Source: Anaerolineales bacterium | Lineage (GTDB): Bacteria > Chloroflexota > Anaerolineae > Anaerolineales > DRMV01 | DNA: 22,146 nt | NCBI GenBank assembly: GCA_015494815.1 | Contig: WGAK01000068.1 | Coordinates: forward strand, 1 to 22,146 | Direction: 5' to 3' | Shown: positions 7,567 to 13,633 of the stretch, one piece after another | Layout: the number at the start of each line of letters is the position of its first letter | How positions within the stretch are numbered: position 1 is the first letter of the stretch | Made by a program: the position numbers and the translations under genes | Notes under the pieces: generated by a model | Told to the model about the DNA's origin: nothing | The model's input: the letters and a program-made list of their open reading frames with translations, nothing else | Database searches by the model: none

Positions 7567-8379
7567 ATGACCTGGGAAATCTGGCTGGACCGCCTGCTGA
7601 CCTTCTTGCCCAAACTGTTCGCCGCGCTGGTCATTCTGGTGCTGGGCCTGTATGTGGCGGGCCTGGTCGCCAACATCGTGCTGCGCTGGCTCAAGCGCCG
7701 CCAGGTGGACGAGGAAGTGGCGCTGCTGCTGGCCCGAGTCAGCCGCTGGGGGCTGGTGGCCCTGGCCGTGACCATGGCCTTGCAGCAGGTGGGCTTTCAA
7801 ATCACCGCGTTCTTGGCCGGGCTGGGGGCCGTGGGCTTTGCCCTGGGCTTTGCCCTGCAGGATGTGAGCCAAAACCTGGTGTCCGGCATCTTGCTGCTGC
7901 TCATGCAGCCCTTCGACATCGGCGATTTGGTCGAGGTGCAGGGCTATACCGGCGTGGTGGAGGATGTCAACCTGCGGGCCACCGAATTGCGCACCCTGGA
8001 CGGGCGGCTGGTGCTCATCCCCAACGCGGATGTGTTCACCGCGTCCATCGTCAATTTCAGCCGCACGCCGCGGCGCCGGGTGGACCTGGAAGTAGGCGTG
8101 GGCTACGACAGCGACCTGCAACAGGTGCAGGAAGTGACCCTGCAGGCCGTGCGCGCGCTGCCTTTCGTGCTGAACGACCCGGCCCCGATTGTGTGGTTCC
8201 ACACCTTTGGCGATTCGTCCATCAATTTGACGGTGTATTTCTGGATTGAGGCCGCGGACTTGCTGGTGCCCGAGGCCCGCAGTCGGGCGCTGCAGGCCCT
8301 GTTCCAGGCCTACAACGCCGCGGGCATTGACATTCCCTTCCCGATTCGCACGGTGTATTTGCAGTCGAGCGGAGGCTGA
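7567..8379 (+). CDS. mscS: Small-conductance mechanosensitive channel, MscS family
   Basis: A 270-residue membrane channel that opens under membrane tension to release solutes during hypo-osmotic shock. Two helices (about 12-38 and 60-80) precede the pore helix TM3 (about 81-113), which is rich in Gly and Ala (A-G-L-G-A-V-G-F-A-L-G-F-A) and runs into Q-D-V-S-Q-N-L-V-S-G. This is the MscS hallmark. The beta domain follows with P-F-D-I-G-D and the N-A-D-V-F motif near 153-157, then a C-terminal alpha/beta domain. The length matches minimal MscS proteins. The ATG at 7567 has AAGGAG (7555-7560) 6 bases upstream. It sits between the glycosyltransferase and the exported Pro/Thr-rich protein, whose GTG start is 3 bases past the mscS stop, so these two are translationally close. 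Confidence 0.94.
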   Translation: MTWEIWLDRLLTFLPKLFAALVILVLGLYVAGLVANIVLRWLKRRQVDEEVALLLARVSRWGLVALAVTMALQQVGFQITAFLAGLGAVGFALGFALQDVSQNLVSGILLLLMQPFDIGDLVEVQGYTGVVEDVNLRATELRTLDGRLVLIPNADVFTASIVNFSRTPRRRVDLEVGVGYDSDLQQVQEVTLQAVRALPFVLNDPAPIVWFHTFGDSSINLTVYFWIEAADLLVPEARSRALQALFQAYNAAGIDIPFPIRTVYLQSSGG

Positions 8380-8382
8380 GCC

Positions 8383-9084
8383 GTGCCTGCCCGTCGCATG
8401 GGCCTGCGGTCGTTCGTCTGGCTGGGGTGGGGGCTGGGGCTGCTGGCCCTGGGCCTGGCCTGCGCCAATCTGAGCGCGTGGGTGCAGGGCTTCGTTGCGG
8501 GGCTGTCCCCGGCCGGAACGCCGTTCCCTACGGCCAGCCCGCGCCCCACCCGCACGCCGTTTCGCCTGCCGCCCACCTTTACCCCGCGGCCGTCGCCTAC
8601 CCGGCCCGCGGCACCGCCCACGCCTACGCCTCTGCCTGTGGCCTCCGGCACGCTCGCGCCCTCGGCCACGCCTTCGGCCCCGGCACGGGCCACGGCCACC
8701 CCGCGCATCTCCCCCACCCCCACGGCCTACCCCGGCGGCACCCGCTGGGCTTTCGAGGGCTGGTGCGCGGACGGCGCGGCCGGGCCCTGCCTGTACGCTT
8801 CGGGGTTCACCACCCGCGAGGGCCAACGGGTGGTGCGCTATGTCTTCGAGCACATCCCCTACCCCGCCCTGCTGGAGGTGCGCATCAACGGCGTGACCCT
8901 GGAATGTGTGGGGTTGGCCGACTACCCTACCCGCGCCTATTGCTTCGGGCAGGTGCCCACCACCCTGCCGGTGACCCTCGACATGGCCTGGCGCACGCCC
9001 GAGGGCGACCGGGTGGAGGTGTATGTGGACCCCGCGGTGGTGCAGGATTTGTGGCAGCGCGAGCGGCTCCCCCTGGGGCCGTGA
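8383..9084 (+). CDS. Exported Pro/Thr-rich protein with four-cysteine outer domain
   Basis: A 233-residue protein of unknown function. The GTG at 8383 is supported by GGAGG (8371-8375) 7 bases upstream, inside the end of mscS. The N-terminus has two Arg pairs, then a hydrophobic helix (about 11-28) ending in L-G-L-A-C27. This could be a signal anchor or, less surely, a lipoprotein signal, since the -3 residue is Gly rather than Leu. Residues about 44-118 are a low-complexity Pro/Thr/Ser/Ala linker with many T-P steps, typical of cell-surface spacers and of O-glycosylation targets. The C-terminal domain (119-233) is predicted to be beta-rich and has C128, C136, C175 and C187, an even number suited to disulfides. 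The linker makes it a candidate substrate for the glycosyltransferase two genes upstream; this is inference from position only. It ends 9 bases from the convergent nitroreductase gene. Confidence 0.75.
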   Translation: MPARRMGLRSFVWLGWGLGLLALGLACANLSAWVQGFVAGLSPAGTPFPTASPRPTRTPFRLPPTFTPRPSPTRPAAPPTPTPLPVASGTLAPSATPSAPARATATPRISPTPTAYPGGTRWAFEGWCADGAAGPCLYASGFTTREGQRVVRYVFEHIPYPALLEVRINGVTLECVGLADYPTRAYCFGQVPTTLPVTLDMAWRTPEGDRVEVYVDPAVVQDLWQRERLPLGP

Positions 9085-9093
9085 GATGCGGCG

Positions 9094-9720
9094 TCAGCGC
9101 CAATGCACGAAGGTGTCCAGGGGCTGCCGCGGCCGCGGCTCGGGGGTGTGCGCGGGGTATCCCAGGTAGAACAGCGCCTGCGGGGCCCAGGTCGCGGGCA
9201 GGTCGAGGGCCTGCCGCACAGCCTCGGGGGCGAACAGCGGGCCGCAGGTCCAGACCCCGCCCAGGCCTTCCGCGTGGGCGGCCAGCAACAACTGCAATCC
9301 GGCCAGCGCGGTGCTCTGGATGAGCATGGTGGTCTCGGCCTGCTGCCGGGCCGGGTCGGGATACACGTCGCCCACGCTCAGGTCCGCGGCCAGCAGCAAG
9401 GCCACGGGCGCGGTGAGCAGGCGGGCGCGACTACGAGCGACGCGCGCGGCGATGTTGTCGGGGGGCAGGCCGTCGGCCTCCAGGTCACGGCGAAAGGCCG
9501 CGCTCATGGCGTCGGCCAGTCGGGTGCGCGCCGCGGGCGTGTGCAGCACGACCCAACGCCAGGGCTGACGATTGTGGGCCGAGGGGGCCCAGCGGGCCGT
9601 GTCCAACAACCGGCGTACGATGCTTTCGGGCACGGGCCGCGACGCAAAACGCCGCACCGAACGCCGACGGCGCAGAAACGCGTGCAACGCGGAGGGCGGG
9701 CAATCGGCAGCCGTGGACAT
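9094..9720 (-). CDS. Nitroreductase family protein
   Basis: A 208-residue flavoprotein of the nitroreductase fold. The R-R-S-V-R-R-F stretch near residues 19-25 is the usual N-terminal FMN-phosphate-binding motif. A-P-S-A-H-N-R-Q-P-W-R-W (about 45-56) matches the A-P-S-x-x-N-x-Q-P-W segment that contacts FMN and substrate. A second flavin-contacting region, G-G-V-W-T-C-G, comes near residue 155, then the L-G-Y-P signature near the C-terminus. It resembles the nitroreductase domain attached to FbiB (F420 biosynthesis), but no ligase domain is present, so the substrate cannot be assigned. It starts 17 bases after the ccmD-like stop, with only a weak ribosome site (GAGG), and is probably the last gene of the ccmC operon. 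The link with haem export may be accidental. Confidence 0.9.
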   Translation of the reverse strand: MSTAADCPPSALHAFLRRRRSVRRFASRPVPESIVRRLLDTARWAPSAHNRQPWRWVVLHTPAARTRLADAMSAAFRRDLEADGLPPDNIAARVARSRARLLTAPVALLLAADLSVGDVYPDPARQQAETTMLIQSTALAGLQLLLAAHAEGLGGVWTCGPLFAPEAVRQALDLPATWAPQALFYLGYPAHTPEPRPRQPLDTFVHWR

Positions 9721-9737
9721 GGGGGCAGTCGGCGGCC

Positions 9738-9890
9738 TCAGGCCTCGGGTTCCAGGTCGTGCAGCGCGGTCCGGTCGGCCTGCAGTTCACGCCAGCGCCA
9801 CCACAGGCTCGCAATGTACACCACGATGCCGCCCAAGATGACGGTTTGACCCAGGTAGAAGTAGAGCGAAGTATCCGGCGTCTGGTGCAT
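9738..9890 (-). CDS. ccmD: CcmD-like small membrane protein (50 residues)
   Basis: A short gene directly after ccmC. It starts with an ATG at 9890 and ends at TGA 9738-9740. Its ribosome site GGAGTGA contains the ccmC stop codon, and the two genes are 3 bases apart, so translation is coupled. The 50-residue product begins M-H-Q-T-P-D-T-S and has one membrane helix (about 10-30) ending in L-W-W-R-W-R. An acidic/amphipathic tail follows. CcmD proteins are of this size and layout: a single helix, then a basic and charged cytoplasmic tail. They help release holo-CcmE from the CcmABC complex. Sequence conservation in CcmD is low, so the call rests on size, topology and position. Confidence 0.75.
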   Translation of the reverse strand: MHQTPDTSLYFYLGQTVILGGIVVYIASLWWRWRELQADRTALHDLEPEA

Positions 9891-9893
9891 GGC

Positions 9894-10595
9894 TCACTCC
9901 ATCAAGCGCAGGCGTTGGGCTTCCAACTCGTCGGCCGCGCGGCCCAGGCGATAGCGGTGCCACAGCAAGGCCACATACAGCACGGTGAAGGCGAACAGGC
10001 TGACGAACAGGGTCGTGCGCATGTCCGCGACCATGTCGAAGGCCCCTTGGGCCCCGGCCTCGTTCTTGCCCACCACCACAGGGTGAATGGTGCGATAGAG
10101 GCGTACCGAGAAGAAAGTCAGCGGTACCGACACCAGGCCCACCAGCGCGTAAACCGCGCCAAAACGCGCCCGGCGGTCGGGGTCGTCGAGGCCCCGCCGC
10201 AGCATGAAGTAGGCCACATAGACCAGCAGCATGATGGTCACCGTAATCAGCCGCGGGTCCCAGGTCCACCAGGTGTTCCAGATGGGCCGGGCCCAAATGG
10301 AGCCCGACACCACGCCGATGAGCGCGAACACCAGGCCGATTTCCACCGCGGCCACTTCCAGCACATCCCACTTGCGGCGGCGGGTCGCCAGATAGGCCAC
10401 CGCGGCCACGGCCGCGACGATGAAACTGAGCATGCCCAGCCAGTTGGCCGCGACATGAAAATAAAACACCTTTTGCACGATGCCCATGGTGCGTTCCATG
10501 GGCGCGTAGGCCAGCACCATCCACAAGGCCACGGCCATGCTTACCGCGGCCAGCGCCTCGACCACGCGCAACCCGACGGGGCGGGGGTTGTTCAT
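9894..10595 (-). CDS. ccmC: Haem exporter protein CcmC
   Basis: A 233-residue polytopic membrane protein of cytochrome c maturation System I. CcmC presents haem to the chaperone CcmE at the outer face of the membrane. The tryptophan-rich signature W-W-T-W-D-P-R lies at 109-115, flanked by the external histidines H47 (F-Y-F-H-V-A-A-N-W) and H171 (T-I-H-P-V), the expected axial haem ligands. Six hydrophobic segments are visible. The length is typical. The ATG at 10595 has AGGAGG (10602-10607) 6 bases upstream; a longer in-frame reading to 10859 would run through the divergent promoter region. Only ccmD accompanies it. ccmA, ccmB, ccmE and ccmF must be elsewhere if the pathway is complete. Together they imply c-type cytochromes and a respiratory chain. 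Confidence 0.95.
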   Translation of the reverse strand: MNNPRPVGLRVVEALAAVSMAVALWMVLAYAPMERTMGIVQKVFYFHVAANWLGMLSFIVAAVAAVAYLATRRRKWDVLEVAAVEIGLVFALIGVVSGSIWARPIWNTWWTWDPRLITVTIMLLVYVAYFMLRRGLDDPDRRARFGAVYALVGLVSVPLTFFSVRLYRTIHPVVVGKNEAGAQGAFDMVADMRTTLFVSLFAFTVLYVALLWHRYRLGRAADELEAQRLRLME

Positions 10596-10652
10596 GCTTT
10601 GCCTCCTGTGCAGACCCGCGCAGGGCGGGCATGGTGCGGGTTTGGCCCTTGG

Positions 10653-10658
10653 ATTATA
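10653..10658 (-). promoter_or_regulatory. Candidate -10 box of the ccmC operon
   Basis: TATAAT on the minus strand in the context CGGTATAATCC, 57 bases before the ccmC ATG. Upstream, CTTTGC (10675-10680) lies at a 16-base spacing but is a poor -35. It faces away from the candidate promoter of the DUF503 gene about 50 bases to the right. Confidence 0.5.
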
Positions 10659-10709
10659 CCGTGTCCGACGCCGCGCAAAGCGAGAATTCCATGAGAAGTG
10701 CGCCGCGCG

Positions 10710-10718
10710 TGGTATAAC
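10710..10718 (+). promoter_or_regulatory. Candidate extended -10 promoter of the DUF503 gene
   Basis: TGGTATAAC: a TGn extension joined to TATAAC (10713-10718), 28 bases ahead of the ATG at 10747. TTCCAT at 10687-10692 is 20 bases away, too far for a standard -35, so activity would rest on the extended -10. Confidence 0.45.
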
Positions 10719-10746
10719 CTTTCCATCCCCAAGCGGAGGACCGGGT

Positions 10747-11034
10747 ATGCCCGTGGGTGTGCTGACCTTGCATCTGCAGTTGGATGCCCGCGCGTCGCTC
10801 AAAGACAAACGCCGGGCCCTGCGCCCCTTGTTGCAGCGCCTGCAGCGAGAGTTCAACATCTCGGTGGCCGAGGTGGATTTCCTGGACGACCCCGGTCAGG
10901 CCCTGATTGCCATTGCCCATGTGAGCAACGAAGCCGCGTTCACCCAGCGGGTGCTGAGCAAGGTGGCCCGGTGGGTGGAAACCCATTGGGGGCACGGCTA
11001 CATCGCGGGCGAGCGGATTGAACTCATCGGCTGA
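10747..11034 (+). CDS. DUF503 family protein
   Basis: A 95-residue protein of the widespread, poorly understood DUF503 family. It opens with M-P-V-G-V-L-T-L-H-L-Q-L, then S-L-K-D-K-R (18-23), the conserved N-terminal block of this family. The N-I-S-V-A-E segment (37-42) and the alternating hydrophobic strand A-L-I-A-I-A-H-V follow, matching the family's ferredoxin-like alpha/beta layout. Members often lie beside rbfA or other translation genes; here it sits just ahead of tRNA-Leu. The ATG at 10747 has GGAGGA (10735-10740) 6 bases upstream. The stop codon lies 26 bases before the tRNA 5' end, and a separate -10 for the tRNA lies between them. A molecular function cannot be stated. Confidence 0.9.
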   Translation: MPVGVLTLHLQLDARASLKDKRRALRPLLQRLQREFNISVAEVDFLDDPGQALIAIAHVSNEAAFTQRVLSKVARWVETHWGHGYIAGERIELIG

Positions 11035-11041
11035 GAGCGTT

Positions 11042-11050
11042 TGGTATAAT
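11042..11050 (+). promoter_or_regulatory. Extended -10 promoter of tRNA-Leu
   Basis: TGG plus a perfect TATAAT (11045-11050), ending 9 bases before the mature tRNA 5' end. Transcription would start within a few bases of the tRNA, leaving almost no 5' leader. TTGAAC at 11018-11023 is 21 bases away and unlikely to be its -35. Confidence 0.6.
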
Positions 11051-11059
11051 GAAAGCCGC

Positions 11060-11143
11060 GGGCATGTGGCGGAATTGGCAGACGCGCAGGACTTAGGATC
11101 CTGTGCCGGCAACGGCGTGTGGGTTCGATTCCCACCATGCCCA
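11060..11143 (+). tRNA. tRNA-Leu (anticodon UAG)
   Basis: A full class II cloverleaf is visible. The acceptor stem GGGCATG (11060-11066) pairs with CATGCCC (11136-11142), followed by discriminator A11143. The anticodon stem CAGGA/TCCTG encloses the loop CTTAGGA, giving anticodon TAG (11094-11096). The long variable arm GCCG-GCAA-CGGC is typical of leucine tRNAs, and the T arm GTGGG-TTCGATT-CCCAC is canonical. The 3' CCA is not encoded, so it must be added by a nucleotidyltransferase. UAG reads CUN leucine codons, chiefly CUA and CUG; CTG is very common in the genes here. Confidence 0.97.
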
Positions 11144-11146
11144 TGA

Positions 11147-11184
11147 ACGCGGACCTGGATGGCGGCATCCAGGCCCGCGTTTTT
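11147..11184 (+). terminator. Strong intrinsic terminator of tRNA-Leu
   Basis: The stem ACGCGG-A-CCTGGAT pairs with ATCCAGG-C-CCGCGT around a GGCGGC loop, with one A/C mismatch. It is followed directly by TTTTT (11180-11184). It begins 3 bases after the tRNA. Confidence 0.93.
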
Positions 11185-11214
11185 GGTTGGTCTGCCCCAC
11201 GGCCCGATTTTGGC

Positions 11215-11235
11215 GTCAAGAAGAACTTGACTTTT
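11215..11235 (+). terminator. Weak secondary hairpin with T-run
   Basis: GTCAAG (11215-11220) pairs with CTTGAC (11226-11231) around an AAGAA loop and is followed by TTTT. It lies behind the strong tRNA terminator and may be a backup. It may equally be a chance dyad; its stem has only 6 bp. Confidence 0.25.
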
Positions 11236-11272
11236 GGTCGGCCCAGCGGGCAAACTCCTAACAGCGGCGACA

Positions 11273-11321
11273 AATTCTATTCACGACGAGAATGATTTTC
11301 ATTCACGATGTGAATAGAATT
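11273..11321. promoter_or_regulatory. AT-rich 49-bp palindrome with Fur-box-like core
   Basis: Arms AATTCTATTCAC (11273-11284) and GTGAATAGAATT (11310-11321) are perfect inverted repeats. Centred between them is GAATGA-TTT-TCATTC (11290-11304), with the same axis at T11297. Twenty of 24 base pairs about the axis match. Positions 11288-11306 agree with the classical 19-bp Fur box at 14 of 19 bases. The element can also be read as two dyads, ATTCAC-GAC-GAGAAT (11279) and ATTCAC-GAT-GTGAAT (11301), spaced 22 bp (two helical turns) apart. It is 31% GC (15 of 49) in a very GC-rich window. It lies between the tRNA-Leu terminator and the murJ 3' end, where no gene start is visible. Operator, recombination site or transcript-end hairpin are all possible. 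Confidence 0.55.
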
Positions 11322-11392
11322 GCATCTTTTCTCACGCGTCGCGTGGAGGCCCTGGGAACGGCGATGGTTCAAGCAGTTCATCCCCGCGCGTC

Positions 11393-13039
11393 TCACCCGG
11401 CCGGGCGACGCAGACGACGCCAGCCGCGCTGCACGTACGCCCAGGCCCAGGCGCGCTCTTGCGGCGCCACCCCGGCCACCACGGCCGCGTACACCGCCGC
11501 GCCCAGAACGACGGCCGCGGTCGTGGCCGGTAGTCGCGGCCACCCACGCCCGACGCGCGCCCAAAACGCAGCCACGGCCACGCCCATGACCCCCGCGGCC
11601 AGGCCGGCGCGCAGCAAGCCGTCGCCCACCGCGCGCCACGGCAGCCCCGCCAGCGCACGGCGGATGAGCATCATCAGCAGCAGCGCCTCCAGGCTGGTTG
11701 CGATGGTGTTGGCCAGGGCCAGCCCGCCGTGGGGCATCCAGCCCCAGGCGCGAAACGCGGCCGCCAGCGCGAAACTCAAAGCCAGGTTCAAGGTCATGGC
11801 CCCCGCGCCCACAACCACGGGAGTGCGGGTGTCTTGCAGCGCGTAGAAGGCCCGAGAGAGGATTTCCACCAGGGAATGGGCCACCAGCCCCAGGGTGTAC
11901 CACAGCAGCGCCCAGGCCACCAGCCGGGTTGAGTGCGCGTCGAACGCGCCGCGCTGGAACAGCGCCGCCACCACCGGCCGTCGCAGCACGATGAGGCCCA
12001 CCGTGGCCGGCAGCGCCAGGAACAGCACTCCGCGCAAGGTCGCGACCAGGCTGACGCGCAGCGCGGCCGTGTGCCCGCGCGCGGCCTGAGCGGCAAAAGT
12101 GGGCAGCGCAGCGATGGCGATGGCCTGGGCAATGACCACCTGGGGCATGGTCATCACGGCCCAGGCCACCTGGATGGCCGTCAGGCTGCCCTCGGGCATG
12201 GACGAGGCCAGCACCACGTTAATCCAAAAATTCAACTGCACCACGGCCACGCCCAGCCAGCGAGGCACCATCAGGCGGAACACACGGCGCACCTCGGGCA
12301 TGTCCCAGCCCCAGGTGAAGACATAACGCCGGGCCGGAAGTCGCGCCAGGCCGGGCGCCTGCACGCCCCAATGGGCCAGCGCGCCCAACACCGCGCCCCA
12401 GGCCAGGCCATAGATGCCCCACCGCGGGGCCAGCACCAGCACGCCGAAAATCATGCCCAGCCAGTACATGGTGGGCGCCAGCGCGGGCCACAAGAAGCGA
12501 CGATGGCTGTGCAGCACCCCCATGCTCAGCCCGCTCAGGCCGAAGATGGCCGGCGTGAGCAGCAGGATGCGCAGCAGGTCCACGGTCAGGGCTTGCTGCG
12601 CGGGGGGGAAGCCGGGCGCGAGCAAATGCGCGACGATGGGCCGCGCGGCCCACGCCGCCACCAGGCTGACCCCGGCCAGCACGGCCACCACCAGGTTGGC
12701 CAGGGCCGAGGCCAGACGCCAGGCCGCGGCGCGGCGTTCTTGCACCAGCAGTTCGGTCAGCACGGGAATGAACGCGGAGCCCAACGCGCCGCCTGCCACC
12801 AGGCTGAACAGCAAGTCGGGCAGCCGCGCGGCCGCGTTGAACGCGTCCATGGCGGCGGAGGTGCCAAAGGTCTGCGACACCAGCACCTGCCGCACCAAAC
12901 CCACCACATTGCTGAGCAGGAACGCCAGCATCACCGTGCCCGCGGCGCGGGCAATCTGTCCCCCTGTGGAAGGCGGCGGGGCCGAAGGCGCAGGGGCCTC
13001 GGCCCCGGCATGGGTCGCGTCAGGCTTGGGTGCCGTCAT
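11393..13039 (-). CDS. murJ: Lipid II flippase MurJ (MviN family)
   Basis: A 548-residue polytopic membrane protein of the MOP superfamily. It flips the peptidoglycan precursor lipid II to the outer face of the membrane. After a 30-residue Ala/Pro-rich N-terminal extension comes the family's first block: G-L-V-R-Q-V-L-V-S-Q-T-F-G, then D-A-F-N-A-A-A-R-L-P-D-L-L-F-S-L-V-A-G-G-A-L-G-S-A-F-I-P-V. This carries the conserved Arg residues of the central cavity. About 14 hydrophobic segments follow. The ATG at 13039 overlaps the end of the preceding phosphoribosyltransferase gene by 20 bases and has no clear ribosome site, so translation is probably coupled. It is the last gene of the long leftward run. 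murA, two genes upstream in the same direction, feeds the same pathway. Confidence 0.93.
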   Translation of the reverse strand: MTAPKPDATHAGAEAPAPSAPPPSTGGQIARAAGTVMLAFLLSNVVGLVRQVLVSQTFGTSAAMDAFNAAARLPDLLFSLVAGGALGSAFIPVLTELLVQERRAAAWRLASALANLVVAVLAGVSLVAAWAARPIVAHLLAPGFPPAQQALTVDLLRILLLTPAIFGLSGLSMGVLHSHRRFLWPALAPTMYWLGMIFGVLVLAPRWGIYGLAWGAVLGALAHWGVQAPGLARLPARRYVFTWGWDMPEVRRVFRLMVPRWLGVAVVQLNFWINVVLASSMPEGSLTAIQVAWAVMTMPQVVIAQAIAIAALPTFAAQAARGHTAALRVSLVATLRGVLFLALPATVGLIVLRRPVVAALFQRGAFDAHSTRLVAWALLWYTLGLVAHSLVEILSRAFYALQDTRTPVVVGAGAMTLNLALSFALAAAFRAWGWMPHGGLALANTIATSLEALLLMMLIRRALAGLPWRAVGDGLLRAGLAAGVMGVAVAAFWARVGRGWPRLPATTAAVVLGAAVYAAVVAGVAPQERAWAWAYVQRGWRRLRRPAG

Positions 13040-13592
13040 CCGTAAACAACGGCAAATGGCCCAGGGCGAGGATGTTGTTCCACTTGGCCCGCTCGCCCTC
13101 GGTGAAGATGGCCGCCTCGCCCACCACTTGCGCGCCGGCCTTGTCCATCACCAGACGCATGCCCTGCAGCGTCGAGCCCGTACTGATGACATCGTCCACC
13201 AGCACCACCCGCTTGCCCCGCACCAGGTCGCGGTCTTTTTCGTCCAGGTAAAGGGTTTGCGGCTTGCCGGTGGTGATGGACAGGGTCTCGGCCGCGATGG
13301 CCTCGCCCATGTAGGGCTTGTACACCTTGCGCAGCACGACATAAGGCTTGCGCAAACGCACGGCCAGCGCGTGAATGAGCGGAATGCTCTTAGCCTCCGC
13401 GGTAACCAGCAAGTCGAACTCGGGGATGGTCTGGCGGATTTTCTCGGCCAGGGCATCGGCCGCGGCCTCCACCAGTTCGGTATCGCCCAAGATGTTCAGC
13501 ACCGCGATGCGCAGGCCCGGCTTGATTTGGAACAAGGGCAGTTCGCGATGAACGCCCGCAATGTCCACAGGGTAAGTCTCACGGCGGGGCAT
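13020..13592 (-). CDS. Purine (adenine-type) phosphoribosyltransferase
   Basis: A 190-residue type I phosphoribosyltransferase. The PRPP-binding loop V-L-V-D-D-V-I-S-T-G-S-T lies at 130-141. The region V-T-A-E-A-K-S-I-P-L-I-H (63-74), followed by K-P-Y-V-V-L-R-K (82-89) and K-P-Y-M (92-95), matches the APRT-like branch that salvages purine bases with PRPP. Annotation pipelines usually call such proteins adenine phosphoribosyltransferase, but the exact base (adenine, xanthine or other) cannot be read from the sequence. The ATG at 13592 has GGAGGG (13598-13603) 5 bases upstream. It starts 41 bases after the murA stop, with a TATAAT in the gap, and overlaps the murJ start by 20 bases. Confidence 0.88.
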   Translation of the reverse strand: MPRRETYPVDIAGVHRELPLFQIKPGLRIAVLNILGDTELVEAAADALAEKIRQTIPEFDLLVTAEAKSIPLIHALAVRLRKPYVVLRKVYKPYMGEAIAAETLSITTGKPQTLYLDEKDRDLVRGKRVVLVDDVISTGSTLQGMRLVMDKAGAQVVGEAAIFTEGERAKWNNILALGHLPLFTDDGTQA

Positions 13593-13627
13593 GGTTCCCT
13601 CCTCGGGGACGAAGGTTTGGCGGCCCG

Positions 13628-13633
13628 ATTATA
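13628..13633 (-). promoter_or_regulatory. Candidate internal -10 box before the phosphoribosyltransferase gene
   Basis: A perfect TATAAT on the minus strand in the 41-base gap after murA, 35 bases before the ATG at 13592. No good -35 is seen; that position would fall inside the end of murA. It may give extra transcription of the phosphoribosyltransferase and murJ. Confidence 0.4.

Noticed and set aside
3877..8853. A 1658-codon open frame on the minus strand, opposite the glycosyltransferase and MscS genes
   Set aside because: It is antisense to well-recognised genes, is dominated by His, Gln, Gly, Pro and Ala, and shows no domain; such stop-free shadows are expected opposite GC-rich genes with strong codon bias.
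10998..11273. A 91-codon minus-strand frame across tRNA-Leu
   Set aside because: It translates the antisense of the tRNA (G-I-E-P-T-R-R-C-R-H-R type peptide), a known source of false protein entries.
11273..11321. Reading the AT-rich palindrome as a chromosomal dif site
   Set aside because: The arm and spacer geometry (12-25-12) and sequence do not match the 28-bp XerC/XerD layout that I know.
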